Part shown: positions 9,076 through 18,144 of the stretch, piece by piece
Layout: each line of letters starts with the position of its first letter
Position numbering within the stretch: position 1 is the first letter of the stretch
Translations under genes and position numbers: made by a program
Assembly (NCBI GenBank): GCA_903642275.1
Contig: CAHJWK010000037.1
Span: forward strand, 1 to 33,546
DNA length: 33,546 bases
DNA from: Chitinophagaceae bacterium
GTDB lineage: Bacteria; Bacteroidota; Bacteroidia; Chitinophagales; Chitinophagaceae
Direction: 5' to 3'
The notes under the pieces: model-generated
Database searches by the model: none
Seen by the model: the letters and a program-made list of their open reading frames with translations, nothing else
Told to the model about the DNA's origin: nothing

Positions 9076-9588
9076 ATGGAAATTACAAAAAAATCTGCAC
9101 AGGTAATTCAGGCAAATGAAGGTAAAGCATTATCTGTTGTTGGCGATTCTTACCGCATAGTTACAGGCGGCGATGCAACAAACAATGATTACGCAGTAAT
9201 TGATATGCTGGTGCCGCCAGGCGGTGGCCCGGGCCCGCATGCGCATAAGAATATTCATGAAACATTTCATGTAATTGAAGGCGAGATAGAGTTGATAACG
9301 GAGGAAGGCATACAGGTTGCAAAACAAGGTTCGTTTGTGGTTATTCCAAAAGGCGGAATAATTCACAGCTTTAAAAATAAAACACGCAGCGTTGCGCATT
9401 TATGGTGCATGGTAGTACCGGCAGGTTTAGATAAATTTTTTGAAGAGATTGGTGCGCCTTCAACATTTGGAAAATTTTTGCCGCCGCCGCCAATGGATGA
9501 AGCCGCTGCAAAAAAATTGAAAGCCATTGCAGAAAAGTATGGCCAGAAAATATTTCCGCCTGATTACCTTGAAAAGAAAGGCAAGTAA
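9076..9588 (+). CDS. Cupin-domain protein
   Basis: 170 residues forming one conserved cupin barrel. Motif 1 runs from G53 with the metal ligands His55, His57 and Glu62, then GxxH-type spacing to Gly69. Motif 2 is GSFVVIPKGGIIHSFKN (85-101) with His97. All four usual metal ligands are present, so a metal-binding enzyme or binding protein is likely. The PGPHAHxxxHE context resembles small cupins related to quercetinase-type proteins, but substrate cannot be told from the sequence. The C-terminal ~50 residues (VPAGLDKFFEEIG onward) are a helical tail seen in some cupins. No signal peptide. Stands alone, divergent from the lipoprotein. Confidence 0.85.
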   Translation: MEITKKSAQVIQANEGKALSVVGDSYRIVTGGDATNNDYAVIDMLVPPGGGPGPHAHKNIHETFHVIEGEIELITEEGIQVAKQGSFVVIPKGGIIHSFKNKTRSVAHLWCMVVPAGLDKFFEEIGAPSTFGKFLPPPPMDEAAAKKLKAIAEKYGQKIFPPDYLEKKGK

Positions 9589-9655
9589 GTTATATGCTAT
9601 TGTAAAATTTAGTTTGGATAAGGTTGTTTAAAACTTTATTAGTTATACAAATAAT

Positions 9656-11104
9656 CTAATGCGATGGCCTGCGTTTAAGAATTCCGCCTGCTGTTTCCCT
9701 TATGGTGCTGGCAAAAATAAATGCCTTGGGATCTTCAGCATAAACAAGATTTTTAAGCCTGCGTAATTCAAGCCTTGTTATAACTGTGAAGATGATATCC
9801 ACTTCGCTATGTACTTCATATTTGCCGGGCAAAAATCCACGTTCACCTTTATATACGGTAATGCCTCTGCTCAATTCATTTACCAGCCTTTCTTTAATGC
9901 GTTCGCTGTTACCGGAAATTATGGTTACACCGGTATAAGCTTCAATGCCTTCCACCACGTAATCAACCGTTTTTGATGCAGTGAAATATGTAAGCATTGA
10001 ATACAGCGATACTTCCATACCATAACGGAAAGCAGCAATACTGAATATAATAATATTAAGTGCAAGTACTATTTCGCTTATAGTAAAACTTGTATGGCGC
10101 CAAGTATATAAAGCAAGTACTTCAATACCATCAACTGCACAACCGCCACGCATAGTTAAACCTATACCAACGCCCAGGAAAAAACCGCCGAAAATTGAGA
10201 TAAGTAATTTATCTGAAGTAATAACGGGATAAGGAACATAGAATAAACAAATGCCCAATAGTATAATACATACCAGCGTTTTTATTGCAAATCTTTTGCT
10301 GGCAACAAAAATACTCATGACAATAAGGGGAAGATTGGCTGCAATAATTACAAATGCAAGATTGATATGGTATATGTCATGTATCAGAAGCGAAATACCG
10401 GTTATGCCGCCATCAAAAAAATTATTGGGCACAAGAAACCCTTTTAACGCAAAGCCTGCGGTAGCAACACCAAAAATCATTAATAAGACATCTGAAAAAC
10501 TAAAGTCGTTATGTTTATATTGTGTGTCATGATGATGATGACCCAGCTTTTTAATATTCGCATGTTTTTTATCATCAAGTTTTTCTTTGGCCGATGGTGT
10601 GAAATAAGCATGCGCTTTTAAAAAATCAAGTTGCTTTTTCAACCAGTTGTCATTTGAAATGTTTTCATCTTTGTGCTTCAGTTCTCGGAACAAGCGGTTT
10701 GCATAAAGGGTGTAATCATCTGTGCCGAGATAATATACATCAGCATCACATAAAATATCTGAAAGATGATTGTGCGGAGATTGTGGCAGCTTGGTGGACA
10801 TGATTATCTCACAAACAGCTTCAATCTGCGCACTGCTATAACCAAATTGTGGCAAAAAGTCACGGCTTAAATCACATGAAACTTCTTCATGATTGATGTA
10901 TGTTGTTAAAAAACCTGTATCGTGCATGATAGCCGCTGTATGCAACAACGCAAGCTCATCATCATTCAAGCCTTCATTTTTTCCCAGTTCAACAGAATGC
11001 TGTATTACCATACTGGTATGCTCTGCATTATGGTAAGTAAGCCATGCAGGCAATTGGGTTTGCAGTTTATCAAGAATGAATAACTGGAGGCTCTGTAAAT
11101 CCAT
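9656..11104 (-). CDS. HD-domain phosphohydrolase fused to YitT/DUF2179 membrane protein
   Basis: A 482-residue fusion. Residues 1-~165 form an HD domain with a complete metal set: His29 (in YHNAEHT), His61-Asp62 (IMHDTGF) and Asp122 (ILCDADVYYLG). A polar linker has four consecutive histidines (189-192). Residues ~201-365 are a YitT-type membrane domain with about five helices and the hallmark DGGITGISLL (231-240). Residues ~390-478 are the cytosolic DUF2179 domain (TGVTIISG, then VDIIFTVITRLE, then PKAFIF). Stand-alone HD proteins of this kind and stand-alone YitT proteins are known families; the join is the unusual part. It begins nine bases after a receiver-adenylate cyclase gene, so it is probably last in that operon. 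Cyclic-nucleotide turnover or sensing by the HD part is inference. Confidence 0.85.
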   Translation of the reverse strand: MDLQSLQLFILDKLQTQLPAWLTYHNAEHTSMVIQHSVELGKNEGLNDDELALLHTAAIMHDTGFLTTYINHEEVSCDLSRDFLPQFGYSSAQIEAVCEIIMSTKLPQSPHNHLSDILCDADVYYLGTDDYTLYANRLFRELKHKDENISNDNWLKKQLDFLKAHAYFTPSAKEKLDDKKHANIKKLGHHHHDTQYKHNDFSFSDVLLMIFGVATAGFALKGFLVPNNFFDGGITGISLLIHDIYHINLAFVIIAANLPLIVMSIFVASKRFAIKTLVCIILLGICLFYVPYPVITSDKLLISIFGGFFLGVGIGLTMRGGCAVDGIEVLALYTWRHTSFTISEIVLALNIIIFSIAAFRYGMEVSLYSMLTYFTASKTVDYVVEGIEAYTGVTIISGNSERIKERLVNELSRGITVYKGERGFLPGKYEVHSEVDIIFTVITRLELRRLKNLVYAEDPKAFIFASTIRETAGGILKRRPSH

Positions 11105-11113
11105 TAATTTTAA

Positions 11114-12154
11114 TTAGTTTAATACTTCAAACACTTCCATTGCTTCTTTCTTATGCTTTAGTGAAAGCTTGCCAACAGGCGCACAAGTGAATGATTCTTT
11201 AATGGTGTTATAAGCATTTTCGGAGATAAGTATTTGCCCAGGCTCTGCTTTACCTTGTAAACGTTGTGCCGTATTTACCACATCACCAATCACGGTATAA
11301 TCAAGCCTGCGTAAACCGGCTGCACCAATATTGCCTGAAATCATTTCGCCGCTGTTTAAACCAATTGAAACCTTTGGCATAAAACCGGCAATGCCTTTTT
11401 CAGAAGGCATATTCTGAATAACAGTCCGCACACCAAGGCTGGCTTCAATGGCACGGTCTAAATGATATTCACCCTGGAAAACTGCCATCACTGCATCGCC
11501 AATAAATTTATCAACATAACCTTTTTGGGTAATTATCTCTTTTACTATCACATCAAAATAATTATTCAGCAGGCTTATAACCACATCCGGTTTTTCAGTT
11601 TCTGTTATTGACGTAAATCCGCAGATATCAATAAATATAACGGTTGCAATTATGTTTTCGTTTATGGTAAGCGATTGCTCAAACTCTTTTTTTTCCATAA
11701 ACTTCAACACAGATTCATCCACATACATCTTCAGAATATTATTTTCTTTAATTGCCTGCAGTGTTTTTTTTAATTCTGTAATGTGGTTGATTGTTTTCTT
11801 AAGCGTTAATTCAAGATCCGTAAAGTTTACCGGTTTGGTAATAAAATCAAAAGCGCCGCGGTTCATTGCCATGCGTATATTTTCCATATCACCGTAAGCT
11901 GAAACAATTACAGCTTTAATTATAGGGCTTTGCTGCTGCAGTTTTTCAAGTAAAGTAAGTCCATCCATCTCAGGCATATTAATATCACTAAACACCATGT
12001 CAATGTCTGGTTGGTCATGAATTTTTTCAAGTGCTTCTCTTCCATTCAATGCAAATACAAATTCGTACTGGTGCTCTCTTATCTGCCTGCGAAACTTTTG
12101 TTTTATTAGTGTTTCCAAATCCGTTTCATCATCTGCCACCAATATCTTAGTCAT
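11114..12154 (-). CDS. Response regulator with class III adenylate cyclase output domain
   Basis: 346 residues. The receiver domain (1-~125) has Asp8/Asp9, phospho-acceptor Asp57 ([10 protein letters not shown]), Ser85 and Lys107 (TKPVNF). A helical linker (~112-160) leads to a class III nucleotide cyclase domain (~168-345). Metal-binding Asp176 (FIDICGFT) and Asp220 ([10 protein letters not shown]) are present. So are the purine-specifying Lys216 (YVDKFIGD) and the Asp285/Thr287 region (LDYTVIG), and the transition-state Asn294 and Arg298 (VVNTAQRL). This set predicts an active adenylate, not guanylate, cyclase controlled by phosphorylation. It overlaps the preceding receiver gene by eight bases and is followed after nine bases by the HD-YitT gene. 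No sensor kinase is encoded next to it. Confidence 0.93.
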   Translation of the reverse strand: MTKILVADDETDLETLIKQKFRRQIREHQYEFVFALNGREALEKIHDQPDIDMVFSDINMPEMDGLTLLEKLQQQSPIIKAVIVSAYGDMENIRMAMNRGAFDFITKPVNFTDLELTLKKTINHITELKKTLQAIKENNILKMYVDESVLKFMEKKEFEQSLTINENIIATVIFIDICGFTSITETEKPDVVISLLNNYFDVIVKEIITQKGYVDKFIGDAVMAVFQGEYHLDRAIEASLGVRTVIQNMPSEKGIAGFMPKVSIGLNSGEMISGNIGAAGLRRLDYTVIGDVVNTAQRLQGKAEPGQILISENAYNTIKESFTCAPVGKLSLKHKKEAMEVFEVLN

Positions 12155-12527
12155 GAAATTTTGTTTTGAGTTTATCTTTTAAAAGACTAAAATCGAGTGG
12201 CTTGGTTAAAAAATCATCTGCACCTAACTCTACTGATTTATTATAATTTTCCTCATCGCCGTAAGCCGTTATCATCATAACTATAGGTGGAGGTACTTCA
12301 TATATGTGTTTTATTTTTTTCAGCAGTTCAAGGCCGCTCATGCCCGGCATATTTATGTCAGACAGGATTAATACAATTTCATGTTCATGCCTGTTAACAT
12401 AGTTTAACGCCTCTTCGCCTGAGTTGGCAAAAGCAAAATTATATTCACCGCTACGAATTTCTTTGCGAAACCGTTGCTCAAACAAAGTTTTAATATCCTG
12501 TTCATCATCAACTACCAAAATTTTCAT
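12147..12527 (-). CDS. Stand-alone receiver (CheY-like) protein
   Basis: 126 residues, essentially one receiver domain: acidic pocket Asp8/Asp9, phospho-acceptor Asp57 ([10 protein letters not shown]), Thr88 and Lys109 (LTKPLDF). There is no output domain. It resembles the receiver of the next gene (shared start KILVxDDExD, the FRxxIR stretch and SDINMP), which suggests duplication. Its stop lies eight bases inside the cyclase gene, so the two are likely translationally coupled. It may act as a phosphate sink, adaptor or phosphorelay partner for the cyclase; no direct evidence. First gene of the operon, with a perfect -7 box 18 bases upstream. Confidence 0.9.
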   Translation of the reverse strand: MKILVVDDEQDIKTLFEQRFRKEIRSGEYNFAFANSGEEALNYVNRHEHEIVLILSDINMPGMSGLELLKKIKHIYEVPPPIVMMITAYGDEENYNKSVELGADDFLTKPLDFSLLKDKLKTKFHD

Positions 12528-12544
12528 GGCGAAATTTTAATTGT

Positions 12545-12552
12545 CAAATATA
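12545..12552 (-). promoter_or_regulatory. Predicted -7 box (TATATTTG) for the receiver-cyclase-HD operon
   Basis: Reads TATATTTG on the minus strand, an exact TAnnTTTG match, 18 bases before the receiver ATG at 12527. No clear -33 element was seen. Confidence 0.5.
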
Positions 12553-13005
12553 AATGTCTGTACCATGATTTTTCAGGATTTATTGATTAAAGATTAAATT
12601 GAACTGCAGGTAATGTACCGATAATACTGACATACTTAACCAATTGTTTGTCGGCAAAGAATAACAAAAATATTTTATTGATGTTGCGCTGACTGGTATT
12701 AGTGCCGCCTTTTATGAAATGAAGTAACCAGTTAATAACAGGTATTCTAATCCCTTTCTTAATAAACTCGTTGCCGGTGATTATATTTAAATAAATTATC
12801 CATCTGTAATATGAATTTTAGTACCGCTTATAAACTCATTAACCAAAAAATTACTTTATTGCTGCATGAATTAATAAAGCTGCTGTCAAACATTTACCGG
12901 CAACTGTTATACGGTACCGGGTTTTATTGTAAAATGGATAAGAAGTCTTAATCGGTAAGTAACGTTTGTCTTTAAGCGATGTAGTAATTTTTAAGCAGCA
13001 ATAAC
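12553..13005. other. Intergenic stretch without a recognised gene
   Basis: About 450 AT-rich bases between the signalling operon and the antiporter pseudogene. The only open frame of note is ATG 12811 to TAA 12949-12951 on the plus strand (46 codons, Leu-rich). It has no recognisable family, no evident ribosome-binding site and no neighbour to support it, so it is not called as a gene. No hairpin terminator or tandem repeat was seen. Confidence 0.4.
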
Positions 13006-14223
13006 ATGCATGTATATACAGTATTTGCAATCCTAATTTGCATATCCGCGGCGTTTGCCTATATCAATCAAAAGTTTATTAAAATGCCTTTTGTTATAGG
13101 CTTGTTTTTTCTTTCGATGATTGCTTCGTTATTAGTATTACTCTTAAATTTTTTATCTCGTAACCTTATATTCATTTAAAACTTTAATACAGCAAACCAA
13201 CATCAGTGGGTTTATATTAAGTATAATGCTTGGGTTTTTATTGTTTGCCGGTTCATTACATACAAGCTGGTTTAATATTAAAAAGCAATTGAAACAAATT
13301 ATGTTGCTGACAATTGCAGGCACAATTATTTCAACTGTACTTATTGCTGCATTATTTTAAGGTATTACAATTCTTGCAAATCTGAAAATTGATTTTATTT
13401 ATTGACTGTTATTTGGCGCATTGATTTCCCCAACTGATCCTGTTGCTGTATTGGGCATACTAACCAAAGCCGGTGTTATTAAAAAGATAGAATCAATTAT
13501 TGTTGGTGAATCTCTTTTTAATGATGGTGTTGGCGTAGTAATTTTTATAGCTTTGCTTGAAGTATTAAATTCAGGCAGCCACACATTTTAACGTTTCGCA
13601 CTTTAGTATTCTTTTTCTCCGGGAAGCCGCGGGAGATATACTATTCGGATTGATAACAGGCTTTATTTTACATTTTATCTTAAATAAAATAGACCATTAC
13701 GAAACAAAGGTTTTACTTACGATTGCTTTTGTAATGGGCGGTTATACAACGGCTTTAGCTTTTCATTTATCCGGACCGCTGGCAATGGTAATTATGGGCC
13801 TACTGATTGATAATTACAAAGACGAAACTTCTGAGCGATTTATCAAAAGAGTATGTATATAAATTCTAGGAACTGGTAGATGTTATTTTGAATGCAATAC
13901 TGTTTATAATTATGGCAATCGTTTTAGTTGTTATTGATTTTAAGCAATCTTATTTTTTACTCGTTGTTGCATCTGTTTTTATAATCTTTATTTCGAGGGT
14001 TATAGTTGTTTACCTGCCGAAATTTTTGATTCCGAAAGTGTTCAGTTTTAATAATCCGGAAGCAAAACTTTTGGTGCGGGGCGGCTTGCGTGGCGGCCTT
14101 TCTATTGCGCTTGCACTTTCATGACCGGAAAGTGATAAAAAGCATATAATATTATTATCAACTTATTGTTGCGTTGTGTTTAGCATACTGATACAAGGAC
14201 TTACCATAAAGAAACTTGTCTGA
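13006..14223 (+). pseudogene. Decayed CPA1-family Na+/H+ antiporter
   Basis: Pieces in three frames read in order as one cation:proton antiporter of about 400 residues. They are an N-terminal start MHVYTVFAILICISAAFAYI, then GFLLFAGSLHTSW, the signature ALISPTDPVAVLGILTKAG, VGESLFNDGVGVVIF, LREAAGDILFGLITG, and the C-terminal VRGGLRGGLSIALALS region ending at LTIKKLV. Lesions I can place: frameshift near 13177, TAA 13358, TGA 13403-13405 (in the Y-stop-LLFGAL position), frameshift near 13589, frameshift between 13810 and 13866, TAG 13867-13869 (Trp of KFWELVD), and TGA 14122-14124 (Leu position before PES). The total length still fits a full gene, so decay has been by point changes and small indels, not large deletion. 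Not functional as read. Confidence 0.9.
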
Positions 14224-14322
14224 AGACTATTTTATAGCATTTCTGATTAACAGGAATAGTTATTGTGTAGCCGGTAAGTTTACAATAAATATTGTTCCGC
14301 ATCATACATAAGAGTATGCTGT

Positions 14323-16206
14323 TTAATAAATAATCATCCTTGTACTTACGGTTTCATTCAAAGCCTTACAGGAAATAATGTATGTTCCTGCCGCAAAACC
14401 TGATGTGTTTATGGTTATCAAAGCATCAGTGGAATTGCCTTGTTTTACCAGTGCGCCATTCATTGAAATTAATTGCCAGTTACAGGCTGCATTGCTGCTG
14501 TTGGTAATAGTTACCAGTTTATTTGCGGTATTGTAAGCAGCAGTAATATTGTGTTTGATATCACGCTTTAGCTGTATAATATTTGAGTAAGTAAACTTCC
14601 CGTCCTTATCAACCATTTGCAGGCGATAAAATCCTGAAGGGTTGTTTACAGAAGGATAGGTATAATTATAAGATGTTGTAAGGGCTTTGGCAGCTGCGCT
14701 CTGTACTTTACCTGCGATTGTAAACAGTCTTCCATCAGCACTTTTTTCTATTGTGAAAGAAGCCGTGTTTACTTCATTTGCAGTTACCCAGTTTAAAATA
14801 TCATTACTGCCATCGGTTTTGCCAGTAAAAGAAACTAAATGTAATGGCAATAGGGTGGCGCTGATCCTGCATAACTCATATCCAACAGTAAGATCATTAT
14901 TTTCCGCACACAGGTAAACAAAGCCGTTATATAACTGGAACCTGGAATCAGCACTGAGGCTTGAAACCGGGTTGGAAGTATTGGTAAGCTGTATCGGCAG
15001 CGTGCCTGCCATGGTGCCATCGCTTTGAAAAAGCTGGTCATCATTGTTTGCTATAATGTATAACAAGCCATCATTAATAGCAGGAAATTTTCCATTGAAG
15101 ATGCCGGGTTTTACAGATATAGTTCCTGCCGCAGTGCCATCGGTTCTGTATAATCCGGCAGAATCAACGCCGCCTGCAGTAAAGTAAAGAAAGCCATTGT
15201 ACACAACTTTAAAAGAAGGGTCACTGCCTGTATTTCCGGGATAAATATCTTTTACTATATGTGTGCCGGCACTTGTACCATCACTTACAAACAATTCAGC
15301 ACCTACACTATCACCGGTTGCTGTAAAATACAGTTTGTTGTTATACACTGTCATGGCAAATGGACTGCCATTGCCATATATGTCTTCCGAAGGCATATCT
15401 GCCAGTAGATTTTTGACAAGGTTTGTGCCGGAGAGCGTGCCATCAGTAACCCATAATTCACTGCCATGAATACCATCATCTGCACTAAAATATAATTTGT
15501 TGTTCAGTACTGTTTTACCGCCGGTAGCTCCAATACTTCCATCAACCAGTACGGTTCCTGCAACTGTACCATCACTTTTCCATAAACCATAACCCATTCC
15601 GCTTCCATTATCACTGGTAAAATAAATATCATTATTAAGTACAGCAAAATCCGCATTGCCGTTAAATAAACTTATGCCGGCTTTCAGACGTATCGTTCCG
15701 GCAACTGTACCGTCTGACACATAGAGATTGTTATTGCCGGTTGCATCATTCGCCATAAAAAACAGTTTACTGTTAGCAACTGTAAATCCTGTTGGATAAG
15801 AACCGGTACTGCCGGGATAAATGTCATCGAACAGAGTAGTGCCTCCAACGGTGCCGTCGCTTTGCCAAAGCTCATAATCATTACCGGTAGTATTGTATTG
15901 AAAATATACTTTGTTTTTATAAGGAATTATGTCAGGAATATTATTTAAAGGTCCGGTTGCAGGGCTAATCATTTCTGTACTGGCAGCCGTGCCGGTAGTT
16001 ATCCAAAGCCCGTACGTGCCTGAATTACCCTGGGCAAGAAAAAAAAGTGTATTGTTTACAACATTAAAATCAAATGGAAATGAATTGCTGGTACTGGTGG
16101 TATTAATTTCTTTTACCAGTTCAAGTGTTTGAGCCTGCGCTGCAGAAATTATACACAACGTTAACATGAATGGGAAACTGGTGATTTTTAAGTAAAAAAA
16201 TTTCAT
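14323..16206 (-). CDS. Secreted ELWxxDGT-repeat protein with T9SS sorting tail
   Basis: 627 residues. A signal peptide ends near AAQAQ (residue 25). The body is about seven to nine beta-rich repeats of 45-55 residues with the ELWxxDGTxxGT motif. Examples are ELWQSDGTVGGT, GLWKSDGTVAGT, ELWVTDGTLSGT, ELFVSDGTSAGT and QLFQSDGTMAGT, many followed by a KDIYPG element. This fold is expected to be propeller-like. From about residue 455 comes the common pre-sorting module (LVSFTGKTDG, WVTANEVNTASFTIEKS, FYRLQMVDKDGKF). The last ~75 residues are a divergent sorting domain ending RMIIY rather than the KVVKE seen in the cluster at 22-33 kb. Predicted to be exported by Sec, then by the type IX system to the surface; ligand unknown. 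Paralogue of the protein at 30.7-32.8 kb. Confidence 0.88.
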   Translation of the reverse strand: MKFFYLKITSFPFMLTLCIISAAQAQTLELVKEINTTSTSNSFPFDFNVVNNTLFFLAQGNSGTYGLWITTGTAASTEMISPATGPLNNIPDIIPYKNKVYFQYNTTGNDYELWQSDGTVGGTTLFDDIYPGSTGSYPTGFTVANSKLFFMANDATGNNNLYVSDGTVAGTIRLKAGISLFNGNADFAVLNNDIYFTSDNGSGMGYGLWKSDGTVAGTVLVDGSIGATGGKTVLNNKLYFSADDGIHGSELWVTDGTLSGTNLVKNLLADMPSEDIYGNGSPFAMTVYNNKLYFTATGDSVGAELFVSDGTSAGTHIVKDIYPGNTGSDPSFKVVYNGFLYFTAGGVDSAGLYRTDGTAAGTISVKPGIFNGKFPAINDGLLYIIANNDDQLFQSDGTMAGTLPIQLTNTSNPVSSLSADSRFQLYNGFVYLCAENNDLTVGYELCRISATLLPLHLVSFTGKTDGSNDILNWVTANEVNTASFTIEKSADGRLFTIAGKVQSAAAKALTTSYNYTYPSVNNPSGFYRLQMVDKDGKFTYSNIIQLKRDIKHNITAAYNTANKLVTITNSSNAACNWQLISMNGALVKQGNSTDALITINTSGFAAGTYIISCKALNETVSTRMIIY

Positions 16207-16336
16207 TGTTTAATTATTAATTATGGTTGTTGGTTTAAAATTATTTGCAAAAATGTACTTCTTTGTTAATTAAAAATAATACTGATTTTATTAAGCACAA
16301 AGATTATAATAAAACCACTTGTTCTTATTTCCAAGA

Positions 16337-17337
16337 TTATGTTGCTAATAAATTAATTATAAATGCTGAACCTTCGTTAACTCTGCTTTCTACTTTAATA
16401 CTTCCGCTATGTTCTTTGGTGATGATGTCGTAAGCTAAGCTTAAAGCCAAACCTGTTCCTACACCTGTTGGTTTTGTCTTGAAGAATGGCTGAAAGATTT
16501 TATCAATTATGTTTTGTGGAATGCAGTTGCCGTTATCTTCAATTCTTATCTCAATCTTATCGTTTAATTTTTTTGTTTGAATTGAAACAAGTGGCTTATA
16601 ATCTCATCAGCAGTTTTTTGTTTTGTATTGGTTGCATAAAAAGCATTGTTGAAAAGATTAGGTAATACTCTTCCAACATCCTGCGGAACGATGTTAATTT
16701 TATTAATGCTTTCATCAAAATCTGTTTTAAAATCCCCATTAAAGTTTTTGTCTTTTGTTTTATCGAAAGATTTATATAGCTATTGATATGCATCAATTAA
16801 AAATACCAACTTGCCATGAGAAAAGCCAATTGCCTGCCTTGCATGTTCTATAAAACTATCATACATAAATTTGTTGAAATACATGTTAGATAAACCATTT
16901 GCAACCGGCGAAAGAACATTAGAATCATTAAACTTTTTTCCATATGAAGAAACTTGCATTAAATATGGTTTTGCTATATCAAATCTTTACGTGTAAGGTA
17001 TAATTCACCAAGCGTGCTAATGTAATAAGCGAGATTGGCAGTATGCTTCACCTCTTTCGCTATCCTTATTGCAGTACGGGAATATGTTAACGCAGAATCA
17101 GAGCTTTTCATTTTTTATATAACAATCTGTTAAAGAATTCTGAAGGCTTGCATACCATATCCTGTTTAAGGTATCAACAAACAATTTTTCTTTTTTAAAG
17201 TAAAAAAGTACTTGTTCATAGTTTTGTGAATTTACAAAAACTGTCCCCATATGGTCGCAGCAATAATCAATATCTACAGAGTCTTTAGATTCTTCAAAGT
17301 TTTTTAATCCCGATATAATTGGTAGTGGTGTTTTTTG
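16337..17337 (-). pseudogene. TPR-type sensor histidine kinase remnant with internal deletion
   Basis: Read 5' to 3' on the minus strand, pieces in different frames give TPR segments: HMGTVFVNSQNYEQVLFYF, then LAYYISTLGELYLTRKDFDI, AKPYLMQVSSYGKKFND and FIEHARQAIGFSHGKLVF. These run directly into a histidine kinase ATPase domain: INIVPQDVGRVLPNLFNNAF (N box), IEIRIEDNGNCIP (G1 box) and TGVGTGLALSLAYDIITKEH (G2), ending FIINLLAT at 16337. Lesions: frameshifts near 17103 and 16985, TAG after DAYQ near 16781, and a frameshift near 16605. The rest of the TPR array, the membrane segment and the whole dimerisation/phospho-acceptor domain are missing between DAYQ-LYKSFDKTKDKN and FNGDFKTDF. The 5' end is also gone, cut at the hydrolase gene. 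Confidence 0.85.
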
Positions 17338-18067
17338 CAAAAGGTATTTTTACATCATGATAAAATAATAAAATCCAGTTTTCTTCGCTGCTTTGTTGCC
17401 ACCACTGGCTGCGTAATTCCATTGCACGCTTTCCGTTATAATCATACTTGGCTACAAACCTGTGTTTCATTTGTTGCAATTGCGGCGCATCATCGGCACC
17501 AAAAAAAATTGTTTCATTACTTTCTCTAATCCAAAATACCTGGTGATGAGGACTATGTGCGCCGGTAATTTTATATTGAATATAATCATCAATAAATCCT
17601 TCAGCTTCATTTAAAAAAATAACCTGTTTATTACCTTCAAGTATTGAAATTTCTTCTGCCATGTAAGACGGAAAACTAATATTCATTGCATATTCAAATT
17701 CCTTTTGCTGAACATAGTACGTTGCATTAGTAAAAGCTAAATTATAATAACCGAGCTTGTCTTTATAGCTAATGCCACCAGCATGATCTTTATGCAAATG
17801 TGACAATAAGACTTTTGTAACATCAGCAGGATTTATTTTGTTTGCTGCAAGATTTTTATGCAACTGCATGTCGCCGTTTTGTATAAAACCAAGACCTGTA
17901 TCGAGCAATAAAATATCTTTTTTCGTAATTATAATAAATGGTTGCACCTCGACCAAAAGGCTGCCGCCTTTTCGCTCCTGTAATTGATCTTTATTTAAAT
18001 CAAACGGAAGAAAAATTTTTGACTTATCAATAGTAAACACACCTTCCGAAAGCGGGATAATTTTCAT
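17294..18067 (-). CDS. MBL-fold metallo-hydrolase
   Basis: 257 residues. The metallo-beta-lactamase fold metal site is intact: SHLHKDHAGG (His90, His92, Asp94, His95), the His171/His175 pair in the GAHSPHH loop (normally GHTPGH), Asp192 in FGADD and His237 in LFYHD. No signal peptide, so a cytosolic hydrolase is expected; substrate unknown (lactonases, glyoxalase II and phosphodiesterases share the fold). The last ~15 residues after LFYHDVKIPFAK look unlike the family. They overlap by about 45 bases the frame that begins the kinase remnant, so the original stop was probably lost at a deletion junction and the frame now runs a little further. The core is complete and the protein may still work. 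Confidence 0.82.
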   Translation of the reverse strand: MKIIPLSEGVFTIDKSKIFLPFDLNKDQLQERKGGSLLVEVQPFIIITKKDILLLDTGLGFIQNGDMQLHKNLAANKINPADVTKVLLSHLHKDHAGGISYKDKLGYYNLAFTNATYYVQQKEFEYAMNISFPSYMAEEISILEGNKQVIFLNEAEGFIDDYIQYKITGAHSPHHQVFWIRESNETIFFGADDAPQLQQMKHRFVAKYDYNGKRAMELRSQWWQQSSEENWILLFYHDVKIPFAKNTTTNYIGIKKL

Positions 18068-18144
18068 AACTGCAAATTATAAACACAATCATAACTTTAT
18101 TGGATCTTATCGGCATTAAACTTGATTAATCATTAAAAAAATTT

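Noticed and set aside
10529-10540. Histidine run in the HD-YitT linker as an engineered tag
   Set aside because: Only four consecutive His with more scattered nearby, inside a natural charged linker; no vector-like sequence around it.
12811-12951. Possible 46-residue protein in the gap before the antiporter pseudogene
   Set aside because: No ribosome-binding site, no family, no conserved neighbour; an open frame of this size is expected by chance.
13006-14223. Insertion sequence scar as the cause of the antiporter breakage
   Set aside because: No terminal inverted repeats, target duplication or transposase fragment; lesions are dispersed stops and small indels.
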